A stretch of DNA of 64,000 nucleotides from Streptomyces sp. NRRL WC-3605 (lineage in GTDB: Bacteria > Actinomycetota > Actinomycetes > Streptomycetales > Streptomycetaceae): the NCBI RefSeq assembly GCF_001509795.1, contig NZ_LLZN01000056.1:161103-225102 (forward strand). The letters run 5' to 3'. The first letter of the stretch is position 1. Each line of letters opens with the position of its first letter. A program made the position numbers and the translations under genes. Under the pieces are notes generated by a model. That model was not told the origin of the DNA, ran no database searches, and worked only from the letters and a program-made list of their open reading frames with translations. Below, in pieces: positions 31,933-39,285 of this stretch.

Positions 31933-32666
31933 GCGGGGCGTCCTTCCGGGGTGGGCCTGAGCAGGGGTGGGTGAAGGGTGGTCGCGGCTCCCGCGCGGTA
32001 CAGCGCGGCCGGTTTGCCGCGGCCGCCGGTGAGCCGGGCCGCGCCGGGGACGGGCTCGACGAAGCCCGGGGTGGCGAGCACCTTGCGCCGGAAGTTGGGC
32101 CGGTCCAGGGCGGTGCCCCACACCACCTCGTAGACCTTCTGGAGCTCGCCGAGCGTGAACTCGGGCGGGCAGAAGGCGGTGGCGAGACCGGAGTACTCCA
32201 GCTGGGCGCCGATCCGGTCGTGGGCGTCGGCGAGGATCCGGTCGTGGTCGAAGGCGAGCGGCCGCGCCCTGTCGTACGGGATCCAGCGGGCCTGTGCCGC
32301 GTCGCTGCCACTGCGGGGTTCGGGCGGGTCGGGCAGCAGGGCGGTGAACGCTACGGTCACGACCCGCATCCGGGGGTCGCGGTCCGGCTCGCTGTAGGTG
32401 CGCAGCTGTTCGAGGTGGAGGCCGGTGACGTCCGACAGGCCGGTCTCCTCGGCGAGTTCGCGGCGAGCGGCCGTCTCGGCGGACTCGTCGGGCTGCACGA
32501 AGCCGCCGGGCAGTGCCCAGTGGCCCCGGTACGGCTCCTGTCCGCGCTCGACGAGCAGGACGTGCAGGGCGCCGTCGCGGAGGGTGAGGACGGCGAGGTC
32601 GGCGGTGACGGCGAAGGGCTCGTGGGCGTGCTTGTCGTAGCCGTCCGGCACGACGGGTCCGGGCAT
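31929..32666 (-). CDS. nrtR: NrtR-type Nudix transcriptional regulator with intact Nudix box
   Basis: A 245-residue protein. The N-terminal Nudix domain (about 17-155) is followed by a winged-helix DNA-binding domain (about 165-235; FTLGELQKVYEVVWG, RPNFRRKVL), the NrtR layout. NrtR proteins repress NAD-metabolism genes and release DNA on binding ADP-ribose. The Nudix box (residues 55-77, GFVQPDE...RELAEETGL) matches the full consensus, whereas many NrtR proteins have lost it, so hydrolysis of ADP-ribose or a related compound is possible. The ATG at 32666 has AAGGGGG 9 bases upstream. It heads the operon and is preceded by a nested palindrome, a probable autoregulatory operator. Confidence 0.88.
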   Translation of the reverse strand: MPGPVVPDGYDKHAHEPFAVTADLAVLTLRDGALHVLLVERGQEPYRGHWALPGGFVQPDESAETAARRELAEETGLSDVTGLHLEQLRTYSEPDRDPRMRVVTVAFTALLPDPPEPRSGSDAAQARWIPYDRARPLAFDHDRILADAHDRIGAQLEYSGLATAFCPPEFTLGELQKVYEVVWGTALDRPNFRRKVLATPGFVEPVPGAARLTGGRGKPAALYRAGAATTLHPPLLRPTPEGRPA

Positions 32667-32681
32667 GGCGGACCACCCCCT

Positions 32682-32718
32682 TAATGGTCAGTACGACTAT
32701 TAGTCACCCTGACCATAA
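32682..32718. promoter_or_regulatory. Candidate NrtR operator with four half-sites, overlapping the promoter
   Basis: Arms TAATGGTC and GACTATTA (32682-32702, 5-base centre) form a palindrome with one mismatch. A second, weaker one has core GTCA-CCC-TGAC (32698-32718). Together they make a 29-base dyad centred on 32700 (GGTCAG...GACTATTAGTC...CTGACC). A minus-strand TAATAG (32702-32697) inside it could be the -10 box. The nrtR start is 16 bases downstream of the site. Confidence 0.7.
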
Positions 32719-32889
32719 AGGGCCCGCACGCGTCTCCACAACCCCCGGACACCGCCCGGACGCCACCCGCCGGCCGCAAGGCCCCCGCACAGCCCCCTGG
32801 CGGCCTTCTGCGGCCTTCCGGAGCCGGGATGCACCCCTGAGGCCTCGCACCCCGTCCCGGCCCGCCACAGGTCCACCGGGGCGGGCAAA

Positions 32890-32928
32890 CGCGACGGCCG
32901 GCCCGGGGCTCCCGGACCGGCCGTCGCG
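32890..32928 (-). terminator. Terminator of the parA-rluB operon
   Basis: A perfect 12-bp GC-rich stem (32890-32901 with 32917-32928) lies 18 bases past the rluB stop codon. Confidence 0.8.
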
Positions 32929-32946
32929 ACGCACACGTACGCGTGT

Positions 32947-34062
32947 CTACAGATCGACTTCCTTCATCAGCATGCCGACCTCGGTGTTCGACAGCCGGCG
33001 CAGCCAGCCGGACTTCTGGTCGCCGAGGGTGATCGGGCCGAAGGAGACCCGCACCAGCTTGTCGACGGGGAACCCGGCCTCGGCCAGCATGCGGCGCACG
33101 ATGTGCTTGCGGCCCTCGTGCAGGGTGACCTCGACCAGGTAGTTCTTGCCGGTCTGCTCGACGACCCGGAAGTGGTCGGCGCGCGCGTAGCCGTCCTCCA
33201 GCTGGATGCCGTCCTTGAGCTGCTTGCCCAGGTCGCGCGGGATCGGGCCGACGATGTGCGCGAGATAGGTCTTGCGCACGCCGTACTTGGGGTGGGTCAG
33301 GCGGTGGGCCAGCTCGCCGTGGTTGGTGAGCAGGATGACGCCCTCGGTCTCGGTGTCGAGCCGCCCGACGTGGAACAGGCGGGTCTCCCGGTTGGTGACG
33401 TAGTCGCCGAGGCACTGCCGGCCCTCGGGGTCCTCCATGGTGGAGACGACGCCGGCGGGCTTGTTGAGCGAGAAGAACTGGTACGACTGCGTGGCGACGG
33501 TCAGCCCGTCGACCTTGATCTCGTCCTTCTCGGGGTCCACGCGCAGGCCCTGCTCGAGGACGATCTCGCCGTTGACCTCGACGCGCGCCTCGTCGATCAG
33601 CTCCTCGCAGGCGCGCCGCGAGCCGTAGCCGGCCCGGGCGAGCACCTTCTGCAGCCGCTCGCCCTCCTGCTCGGCGCCCGGGAACGTCTTGGGCGGCTTG
33701 ACGTCCTTCTTGCCCTCGTACCGCTCGCGGTTGCGCTCCTCGGCGCGCGCCTCGTACTCGCGGGACGTCGCCGGGACCGACCGGCCCCGCTGCAGGGGCT
33801 TCTTCGGCCCGCCCTTGGCGCCTCCACGGGCCGCGGGCCCGCGGCCCGACTTGGGGCCCTCCTGGGTGGCGCCCGGACCTACGTCGTAGCGTCGCTCCTC
33901 CGGGCGCGGCTTCTTCGGACGACCGCCCTGCCGGTCGTCGCGGTTGTTGCCGGCGCCGCGGTGATTACCGCGGCCACCGCCGCTCCCGCCGCGGCCGCCG
34001 CTGTTGCCACCACGGCTCCCGCCGTTGTTTCCGCTGCTGTTCCTGCCGCTGCTGCTTCGCAT
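32947..34062 (-). CDS. rluB: 23S rRNA pseudouridine synthase, RluB type, with Gly/Arg-rich N-terminal extension
   Basis: A 371-residue protein. Residues 1 to about 130 are a disordered Gly/Arg/Asn/Ser-rich extension (RGGNSGGRGGSGGGRG). An S4 RNA-binding domain follows (RLQKVLARAGYGSRRACEEL), then the RsuA/RluB/RluE catalytic domain. The motif HVGRLDTETEGVILLTNHG contains the catalytic Asp, and HEGRKHIVRRML is the late conserved segment. The enzyme isomerises a uridine in the 23S rRNA peptidyltransferase region. The ATG at 34062 overlaps the scpB stop (TGATG). The scpA-scpB-rluB order is widely conserved. Confidence 0.92.
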   Translation of the reverse strand: MRSSSGRNSSGNNGGSRGGNSGGRGGSGGGRGNHRGAGNNRDDRQGGRPKKPRPEERRYDVGPGATQEGPKSGRGPAARGGAKGGPKKPLQRGRSVPATSREYEARAEERNRERYEGKKDVKPPKTFPGAEQEGERLQKVLARAGYGSRRACEELIDEARVEVNGEIVLEQGLRVDPEKDEIKVDGLTVATQSYQFFSLNKPAGVVSTMEDPEGRQCLGDYVTNRETRLFHVGRLDTETEGVILLTNHGELAHRLTHPKYGVRKTYLAHIVGPIPRDLGKQLKDGIQLEDGYARADHFRVVEQTGKNYLVEVTLHEGRKHIVRRMLAEAGFPVDKLVRVSFGPITLGDQKSGWLRRLSNTEVGMLMKEVDL

Positions 34063-34712
34063 CAAAGTTCCGTCTTGTCGTCTGCGTCCTCGGAATCCGG
34101 GGCGTCCGGATCGAACGACGGGACCGCTTCCAGGGTCTCGGCCTCGATCGCCTCCGCCTCCGGGAGGAAGGGCGCGAGTTCCGGGAGCTCGTCCAGGCCG
34201 CGCAGGCCCATCCGCTCCAGGAAGTAGTTCGTCGTCCTGTACAGGATCGCACCTGTTTCAGGTTCCGCGCCCGCCTCCTCGACGAGACCGCGCTGCAGCA
34301 GGGTCCGCATCACGCCGTCGCAGTTCACCCCGCGCACGGCCGAGACGCGGCTGCGGCTGACCGGCTGACGGTAGGCGACGACCGCGAGGGTCTCCAGGGC
34401 GGCCTGCGTGAGGCGCGCCGTCTGCCCGTCCAGGACCAGCCGCTCGACGGCCGGCGCGTACTCGGGCCGGGTGTAGAAACGCCAGCCGCCCGCGACGAAC
34501 CGCAGCTCGAAGCCCCGGCCCTGCACCGCGTACTCGTCGGCGAGCTCCCGCAGCGCGTCCGCGATCTGCCGCCGCGGCCGCTCCAGCAGCTTCGCGAGGT
34601 GCTCCTCGGCCGCGGGCTCGTCCACGACCATGAGCATCGCCTCCAGGGCGGGCTTGAGGTCGAGGTCCGCGACCGTACGCGATCCGGCGGGCAGCCCGGT
34701 GATCTCGCTCAC
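34062..34712 (-). CDS. scpB: Segregation and condensation protein B
   Basis: A 216-residue protein of paired winged-helix domains (LKPALEAMLMVVDEPAAEEH, then TQAALETLAVVAYRQPVSRSRV with GVNCDGVMRTLLQRGLVEE). ScpB binds ScpA and, with SMC, forms the bacterial condensin that organises the chromosome. The acidic tail of about 40 residues is common in actinobacteria. The GTG start at 34712 overlaps the scpA stop (GTGA). Confidence 0.93.
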   Translation of the reverse strand: MSEITGLPAGSRTVADLDLKPALEAMLMVVDEPAAEEHLAKLLERPRRQIADALRELADEYAVQGRGFELRFVAGGWRFYTRPEYAPAVERLVLDGQTARLTQAALETLAVVAYRQPVSRSRVSAVRGVNCDGVMRTLLQRGLVEEAGAEPETGAILYRTTNYFLERMGLRGLDELPELAPFLPEAEAIEAETLEAVPSFDPDAPDSEDADDKTEL

Positions 34713-35902
34713 GCCTTCTTCTCCTCCTGCTCGGGCGGCTCCGGCGGCCGGTCGAACTCGTCGGTCACCCTCGGCTGGTCCTCCCCGTCCCCGCCGGTCC
34801 AGCGCACCACGAGGTCGCCGAGCGCCGTCTCCTGGTCGAGGGCCACGGCCTTCTCGCGGTACAGCTCGAGCAGCGCGAGGAAGCGCGCCACGACCGTGAG
34901 GGTGTCGCCGGTGTCCGCCACGAGATCCCGGAAGCTCGCCTCGCCCAGCTCCTTGAGCCGCGCGACGACGATCCCGGCCTGCTCCTGCACGCTGACCAGC
35001 GGCGCGTGGATGTGCTCCACGTACACCTGGGGCTTCGGCCTGGGCTGCATCGCCTTGACCGCGAGCCGGGCGAATCCTTCCGCTCCGATGCTGATGACGA
35101 CCTCGGGCAGCAGCTCGGCGTGGTGCGGTTCCAGGCCGACGGTACGGGGGTAGCGGCGCGCCTCGTCGTCGAGCCGCCCGCTGAAGATGTCGGCGATCTG
35201 CTTGTACGCCCGGTATTGGAGGAGCCGGGCGAACAGCAGGTCCCGCGCCTCCAGGAGCGCCAGGTCGGCCTCGTCCTCCACCTCGGCGGCCGGGAGCAGC
35301 CGGGCCGCCTTGAGGTCGAGGAGGGTGGCGGCGACCACCAGGAACTCGGTCGTCTCGTCCAGGTCCCAGTCGGGGCCCATGGCGCGGATGTGCGCCATGA
35401 ACTCGTCGGTCACCTTGGACAGGGCGACCTCGGTGACGTCCAGCTTGTGCTTGGAGATCAGCTGGAGGAGCAGGTCGAAGGGGCCCTCGAAGTTGGCGAG
35501 CCGGACCTTGAAGACCCCGTCGGCCTCCGCGTCGGCGCCGTCCTGGGGGGCGGGCGCGGGGGCATCCGGGGCGGCAACGGTCTCCAGGGCCACGGTCGTC
35601 GGGGTGGGCGCCGGGGCCTCCACGGCCACGGCCGTCCGGGCGGGCGCCGGTTCCGGCTCCTCGATGGCCGTCCCTGCGGTGGGTCCGGCGGGCGCCGGCT
35701 CAGGCACGCCGCCGGCCGGCCGGCTCTGCGGCCCGGGTGCCGGGGCCTCGGGAGCGCCGAGGCCGGGCTCGGGATCCGCGGGCGACCGCTCCGGTGCCAC
35801 ATCCGGCGGGGCGGGTGGCGCCGCTCCCGGTCCCCGGCCCAGCGCGCGCCGGCGGCCGGCGGGGGCGCCGGCGCGCGGGGCGGGAACGTCGTTCGAGGTC
35901 AT
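34709..35902 (-). CDS. scpA: Segregation and condensation protein A with long Pro/Ala-rich N-terminus
   Basis: A 397-residue kleisin. The conserved kleisin part begins at about residue 130 (FKVRLANFEGPFDLLLQLIS) and ends near 365 with the SMC-binding winged helix (FLALLELYREKAVALDQE). Residues 1-128 are a low-complexity Pro/Ala/Glu/Thr extension, longer than in most bacteria. The start could be further downstream, but ATG 35902 directly follows the upstream gene (18-base gap), fitting the operon. Confidence 0.92.
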   Translation of the reverse strand: MTSNDVPAPRAGAPAGRRRALGRGPGAAPPAPPDVAPERSPADPEPGLGAPEAPAPGPQSRPAGGVPEPAPAGPTAGTAIEEPEPAPARTAVAVEAPAPTPTTVALETVAAPDAPAPAPQDGADAEADGVFKVRLANFEGPFDLLLQLISKHKLDVTEVALSKVTDEFMAHIRAMGPDWDLDETTEFLVVAATLLDLKAARLLPAAEVEDEADLALLEARDLLFARLLQYRAYKQIADIFSGRLDDEARRYPRTVGLEPHHAELLPEVVISIGAEGFARLAVKAMQPRPKPQVYVEHIHAPLVSVQEQAGIVVARLKELGEASFRDLVADTGDTLTVVARFLALLELYREKAVALDQETALGDLVVRWTGGDGEDQPRVTDEFDRPPEPPEQEEKKA

Positions 35903-35920
35903 GGCCCCCGCAGGCTACCG

Positions 35921-36505
35921 CTACCGCCCGCGGAGCCGTCGTACGAGGATGCTGGCGTCGCCCCGGGACTCCAGGTCGGCGAGGACCACGGCCACCGCCT
36001 CGCGGACGATCCGCCCGCGGTCGACGGCGAGCCCGTGCTCACCGCGGAGCACCAGACGCGCGTGCTCCAGGTCCATGAGCTCCTCTGCGGAGACGTAGAC
36101 GGTGATCTTCTCGTCGTGCCGTTCGCGTCCACTGGGCCGGCGGGCGGCGGCACGGCCCCGTTTGCGCGGCGCGGCGGCGGCATTGGCCGCGGCGGTCCCG
36201 GCAGAACCTTCCTGCGCGCCCTGACGCCGTGCGGAGCGCTCCCCGGAGGCGGACCGGCTGCGGGACTCCCCCGCCTCGGCCTGCTCGGTGTCGGCCGCCA
36301 CGTGCTCGGCGCCCTCGCCGTCGCCGCCCTGCGCGGGCACCGACTGCGGCGCGTCCTCGGCGGCCGCGGGGTCGCTCTCCCCCGCGGGAGCCGGCACCCG
36401 GGCCTCGCCGTTGGCCGGGCGCCGGGGAGTGGACGGCTGGAGCGCCGTACCCCCTGTCGTGCGGAACAGTTCGTCGGCCCCCGGCAGACTCACTCGGCGT
36501 GACAC
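35921..36505 (-). CDS. Hypothetical protein between parA and scpA, possible ribbon-helix-helix fold
   Basis: A 194-residue protein. The first about 125 residues are low-complexity Ala/Glu/Gly/Ser-rich. The last about 65 (EKITVYVSAEELMDLEHARL, VDRGRIVREAVAVVLADLES) form a strand followed by two helices, the pattern of a ribbon-helix-helix DNA-binding domain. The GTG at 36505 is decided by GGAGGTG 8 bases upstream; GTG 36493, which would overlap the parA stop as GTGA, is the alternative. It sits where ParB would be in a parAB pair, so it could be a DNA-binding partner of this ParA. That is inference. Confidence 0.65.
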   Translation of the reverse strand: MSRRVSLPGADELFRTTGGTALQPSTPRRPANGEARVPAPAGESDPAAAEDAPQSVPAQGGDGEGAEHVAADTEQAEAGESRSRSASGERSARRQGAQEGSAGTAAANAAAAPRKRGRAAARRPSGRERHDEKITVYVSAEELMDLEHARLVLRGEHGLAVDRGRIVREAVAVVLADLESRGDASILVRRLRGR

Positions 36506-37668
36506 CGGGCGAGCACCTCCCTGGCGAGCTGGCGGTAGGCGGCGGCACCGACGGAGTTGGAGGCGTACGTGGTGATCGGCTCACCGGCCACCGTGGTCTC
36601 CGGGAAGCGGACCGTGCGCCCGATGACCGTGTGGTAGACGTGGTCGTCGAACGCCTCGACCACGCGCGCCAGGACCTCACGGCTGTGGACCGTGCGCGAG
36701 TCGTACATCGTGGCGAGGATCCCGTCGAGCTCCAGCTCCGGGTTCAGCCGCTCCTGGACCTTCTCGATCGTCTCGGTCAGCAGCGCCACGCCGCGCAGGG
36801 CGAAGAACTCGCACTCGAGCGGCACGATCACCTTGTGCGCGGCCGTCAGGGCGTTGACCGTGAGCAGGCCGAGCGAGGGCTGGCAGTCGATGACGATGAA
36901 GTCGTAGTCGTCCATCAGCGGCTTCAGGGCGCGCTGGAGCGTGGACTCCCGGGCGACCTCGCTGACGAGCTGGACCTCGGCGGCGGACAGGTCGATGTTG
37001 CTGGGCAGCAGGTCCATGTTGGGGACCGCCGTCTTCAGCAGCACCTCGTCGGCCGACATGCCCCGCTCCATGAGCAGGTTGTAGACGGTGAGGTCGAGCT
37101 CCATCGGGTTCACACCGAGTCCGACCGACAGCGCGCCCTGCGGGTCGAAGTCCACGAGCAGCACGCGGCGACCGTATTCGGCGAGTGCGGCACCCAGGTT
37201 GATGGTCGACGTCGTCTTGCCGACGCCGCCCTTCTGGTTGCACATCGCGATGATCTTCGCGGGACCGTGGTCGGTCAGCGGACCCGGGATCGGGAAGTAC
37301 GGCAGCGGACGTCCGGTCGGGCCGATGCGCTCGCGGCGCTGCCGGGCAGCGTCGGGCGCGAGGGTGGCCGCGTACTCGGGGTCGGGCTCGTACTCCGCGT
37401 CGGGGTCGTAGAAGTGCCCTTCGGGCAGTTCGTCGTAGTCGGCGAAGTGGTTGCGGGGCGCGCCACTTCCGTCGCCGGCCATGGCGTTCACGTGATGGCC
37501 ATCCATGCTCTTGTTTGCTGTCAGAGCCGTGTGGGGGCTGGTCTGGCTCTGGTGGGCTGCGAAGGTTCGGACAGCGACGGAGCCGACAGCCTCGAATCCC
37601 GCGGGACCCTGGCCCCGTACAGGCATTCCTGGTTGACCACCCCCGGGAGAAAATGTCGACTCATTCAC
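36490..37668 (-). CDS. parA: ParA-family ATPase (second ParA, next to scpAB)
   Basis: A 392-residue ParA/Soj-type ATPase. The deviant Walker A is KGGVGKT (146-152, with the signature Lys146), then LLVDFDPQGALSVGLG and the VIDCQPSLG Walker B. The N-terminal extension of about 135 residues has no known fold. This is not the parAB pair near oriC, because no parB follows. The GTG start at 37668 is decided by a strong AAGGAGGT 10 bases upstream; internal ATGs at 37506 and 37482 are less likely. The operon runs parA-hyp-scpA-scpB-rluB. Confidence 0.88.
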   Translation of the reverse strand: MNESTFSPGGGQPGMPVRGQGPAGFEAVGSVAVRTFAAHQSQTSPHTALTANKSMDGHHVNAMAGDGSGAPRNHFADYDELPEGHFYDPDAEYEPDPEYAATLAPDAARQRRERIGPTGRPLPYFPIPGPLTDHGPAKIIAMCNQKGGVGKTTSTINLGAALAEYGRRVLLVDFDPQGALSVGLGVNPMELDLTVYNLLMERGMSADEVLLKTAVPNMDLLPSNIDLSAAEVQLVSEVARESTLQRALKPLMDDYDFIVIDCQPSLGLLTVNALTAAHKVIVPLECEFFALRGVALLTETIEKVQERLNPELELDGILATMYDSRTVHSREVLARVVEAFDDHVYHTVIGRTVRFPETTVAGEPITTYASNSVGAAAYRQLAREVLARCHAE

Positions 37669-37924
37669 AAGTCGTCTTACCTCCTTGGTGACCAGGAAAC
37701 TTCTAGACAGGTCAGCGTGGCACCATGCCGACGGTTGGCGACTCTATGGCGTGTCGGCGGTCCGCAGCAACACAATCCACCGGACCGGGCAGATGTGTCG
37801 ACAATGAAACATCCCGCTGTCAAGGGCGTACGGCCGTCGCACAGCAGGTTTCACCGGTGTGCGAATCGGTCGAAGGGTTACGTTCGAGGCGAGTTGACCG
37901 AGCGTCGCAAAGTGACCATACACA
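37669..37924. other. Intergenic region upstream of parA
   Basis: No gene. Should contain the parA-operon promoter on the minus strand, insulated from ald by the hairpin at 37925-37963. No clear consensus promoter was recognised. Confidence 0.4.
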
Positions 37925-37963
37925 CATCCAGCCGGACCTTTTCGAGCAAGGTCCGGCTGGATG
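37925..37963 (-). terminator. Terminator of ald
   Basis: A perfect 16-bp stem (37925-37940 with 37948-37963) and 7-base loop, 62 bases past the ald stop. Confidence 0.88.
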
Positions 37964-38025
37964 CGCAGGGTTGACGACCTGTGTTGACGTATCGCCTTTA
38001 CCAGAAAGTGACTTGCCGATCCGGC

Positions 38026-39150
38026 TCAGCCGAGGAGCGACTCGAGCTCGACGTGCTCCAGGCCGTGCGCCTCGGCGACCTCGCGGTAAACGACCTTGCC
38101 GTCATGCGTGTTGAGGCCCTTGGCCAGCGCGGGGTCACGGCGCAGCGCCTCGACCCAGCCCTTGTTGGCCAGCTCGACGATGTACGGCAGCGTGGCGTTG
38201 GTCAGCGCGTAGGTGGAGGTGTTGGGCACCGCGCCGGGCATGTTGGCGACGCAGTAGAAGACCGAGTTGTGGACCGGGAAGGTCGGCTCGGCGTGCGTCG
38301 TCGGGCGGGAGTCCTCGAAGCAGCCGCCCTGGTCGATCGCGATGTCGACAAGGACACTTCCCGGCTTCATGCGGGAGACCAGCTCGTTGGTGACCAGCTT
38401 CGGGGCCTTGGCGCCCGGGATGAGGACCGCGCCGATGACGAGGTCGGCCTCGAGGCAGGCCTTCTCCAACTCGAAGGCGTTGGAGACGACGGTCTGGATC
38501 TTCGTGCCGAAGATCTTGTCCGCCTCGCGCAGCTTGTTGATGTCCTTGTCGAGCAGGGTCACGTGGAAGCCCATGCCGATGGCGATCTGCGCGGCGTTCC
38601 AGCCGGAGACGCCGCCGCCGATGACCACGGCGCGGCCGGCGAGCACGCCGGGGACGCCGCCGGGCAGCACACCGCGGCCGCCGTTGGCGCGCATCAGGTG
38701 GTAGGCGCCGACCTGCGGGGCGAGGCGGCCCGCGACCTCGGACATGGGGGCGAGCAGCGGCAGGGCGCGGGTGGGCAGCTCGACCGTCTCGTAGGCGATC
38801 GCGGTGGTGCCGGACTCGATGAGGGCGTCCGTGCACTCCTTGGACGCGGCCAGGTGCAGGTAGGTGAAGAGCGTCTGGTCCTTGCGGAGGCGGTGGTACT
38901 CCTCGGCGATGGGCTCCTTGACCTTCAGCAGCAGGTCGGCGGCGGCCCACACCTGGTCCGCGGTGGGCAGGATCTGGGCGCCCGCGGCGACGTACTCGCT
39001 GTCCGGGATCGACGAGCCGAGGCCGGCGCCCTGCTCGATGACGACCTGGTGGCCGTTGCGCACCAGCTCGAGCACGCCGGCGGGGGTGATGGCCACCCGG
39101 AACTCGTTGTTCTTGACCTCGCGGGGGATGCCGACCTTCACGTCGATCAC
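38026..39150 (-). CDS. ald: Alanine dehydrogenase
   Basis: A 374-residue NAD-dependent enzyme that interconverts alanine and pyruvate plus ammonia. The start is typical (KVGIPREVKNNEFRVAITPAG), and the catalytic Lys lies in LLLKVKEP and the His in TYLHLAA. The Rossmann motif is VIGGGVSGWNAAQIAIGMG. The late segment LVDIAIDQGGCFEDSRPTTH is diagnostic. The GTG at 39150 has AAGGA 5 bases upstream; GTG 39141 is possible. Monocistronic, with its own terminator. Confidence 0.96.
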   Translation of the reverse strand: MIDVKVGIPREVKNNEFRVAITPAGVLELVRNGHQVVIEQGAGLGSSIPDSEYVAAGAQILPTADQVWAAADLLLKVKEPIAEEYHRLRKDQTLFTYLHLAASKECTDALIESGTTAIAYETVELPTRALPLLAPMSEVAGRLAPQVGAYHLMRANGGRGVLPGGVPGVLAGRAVVIGGGVSGWNAAQIAIGMGFHVTLLDKDINKLREADKIFGTKIQTVVSNAFELEKACLEADLVIGAVLIPGAKAPKLVTNELVSRMKPGSVLVDIAIDQGGCFEDSRPTTHAEPTFPVHNSVFYCVANMPGAVPNTSTYALTNATLPYIVELANKGWVEALRRDPALAKGLNTHDGKVVYREVAEAHGLEHVELESLLG

Positions 39151-39285
39151 GGTCCTTGGCTCAGGGGGTGTGGGGCATTGCTACACAATCCCAGGCATGC
39201 GATGGCATACCAGGAGACACCGCAGGAGAAGGTGCGGCAGAGCCAGTCTAATGAAGGTGTTCCCGCTGTCTAGCCTTTCATTGCA

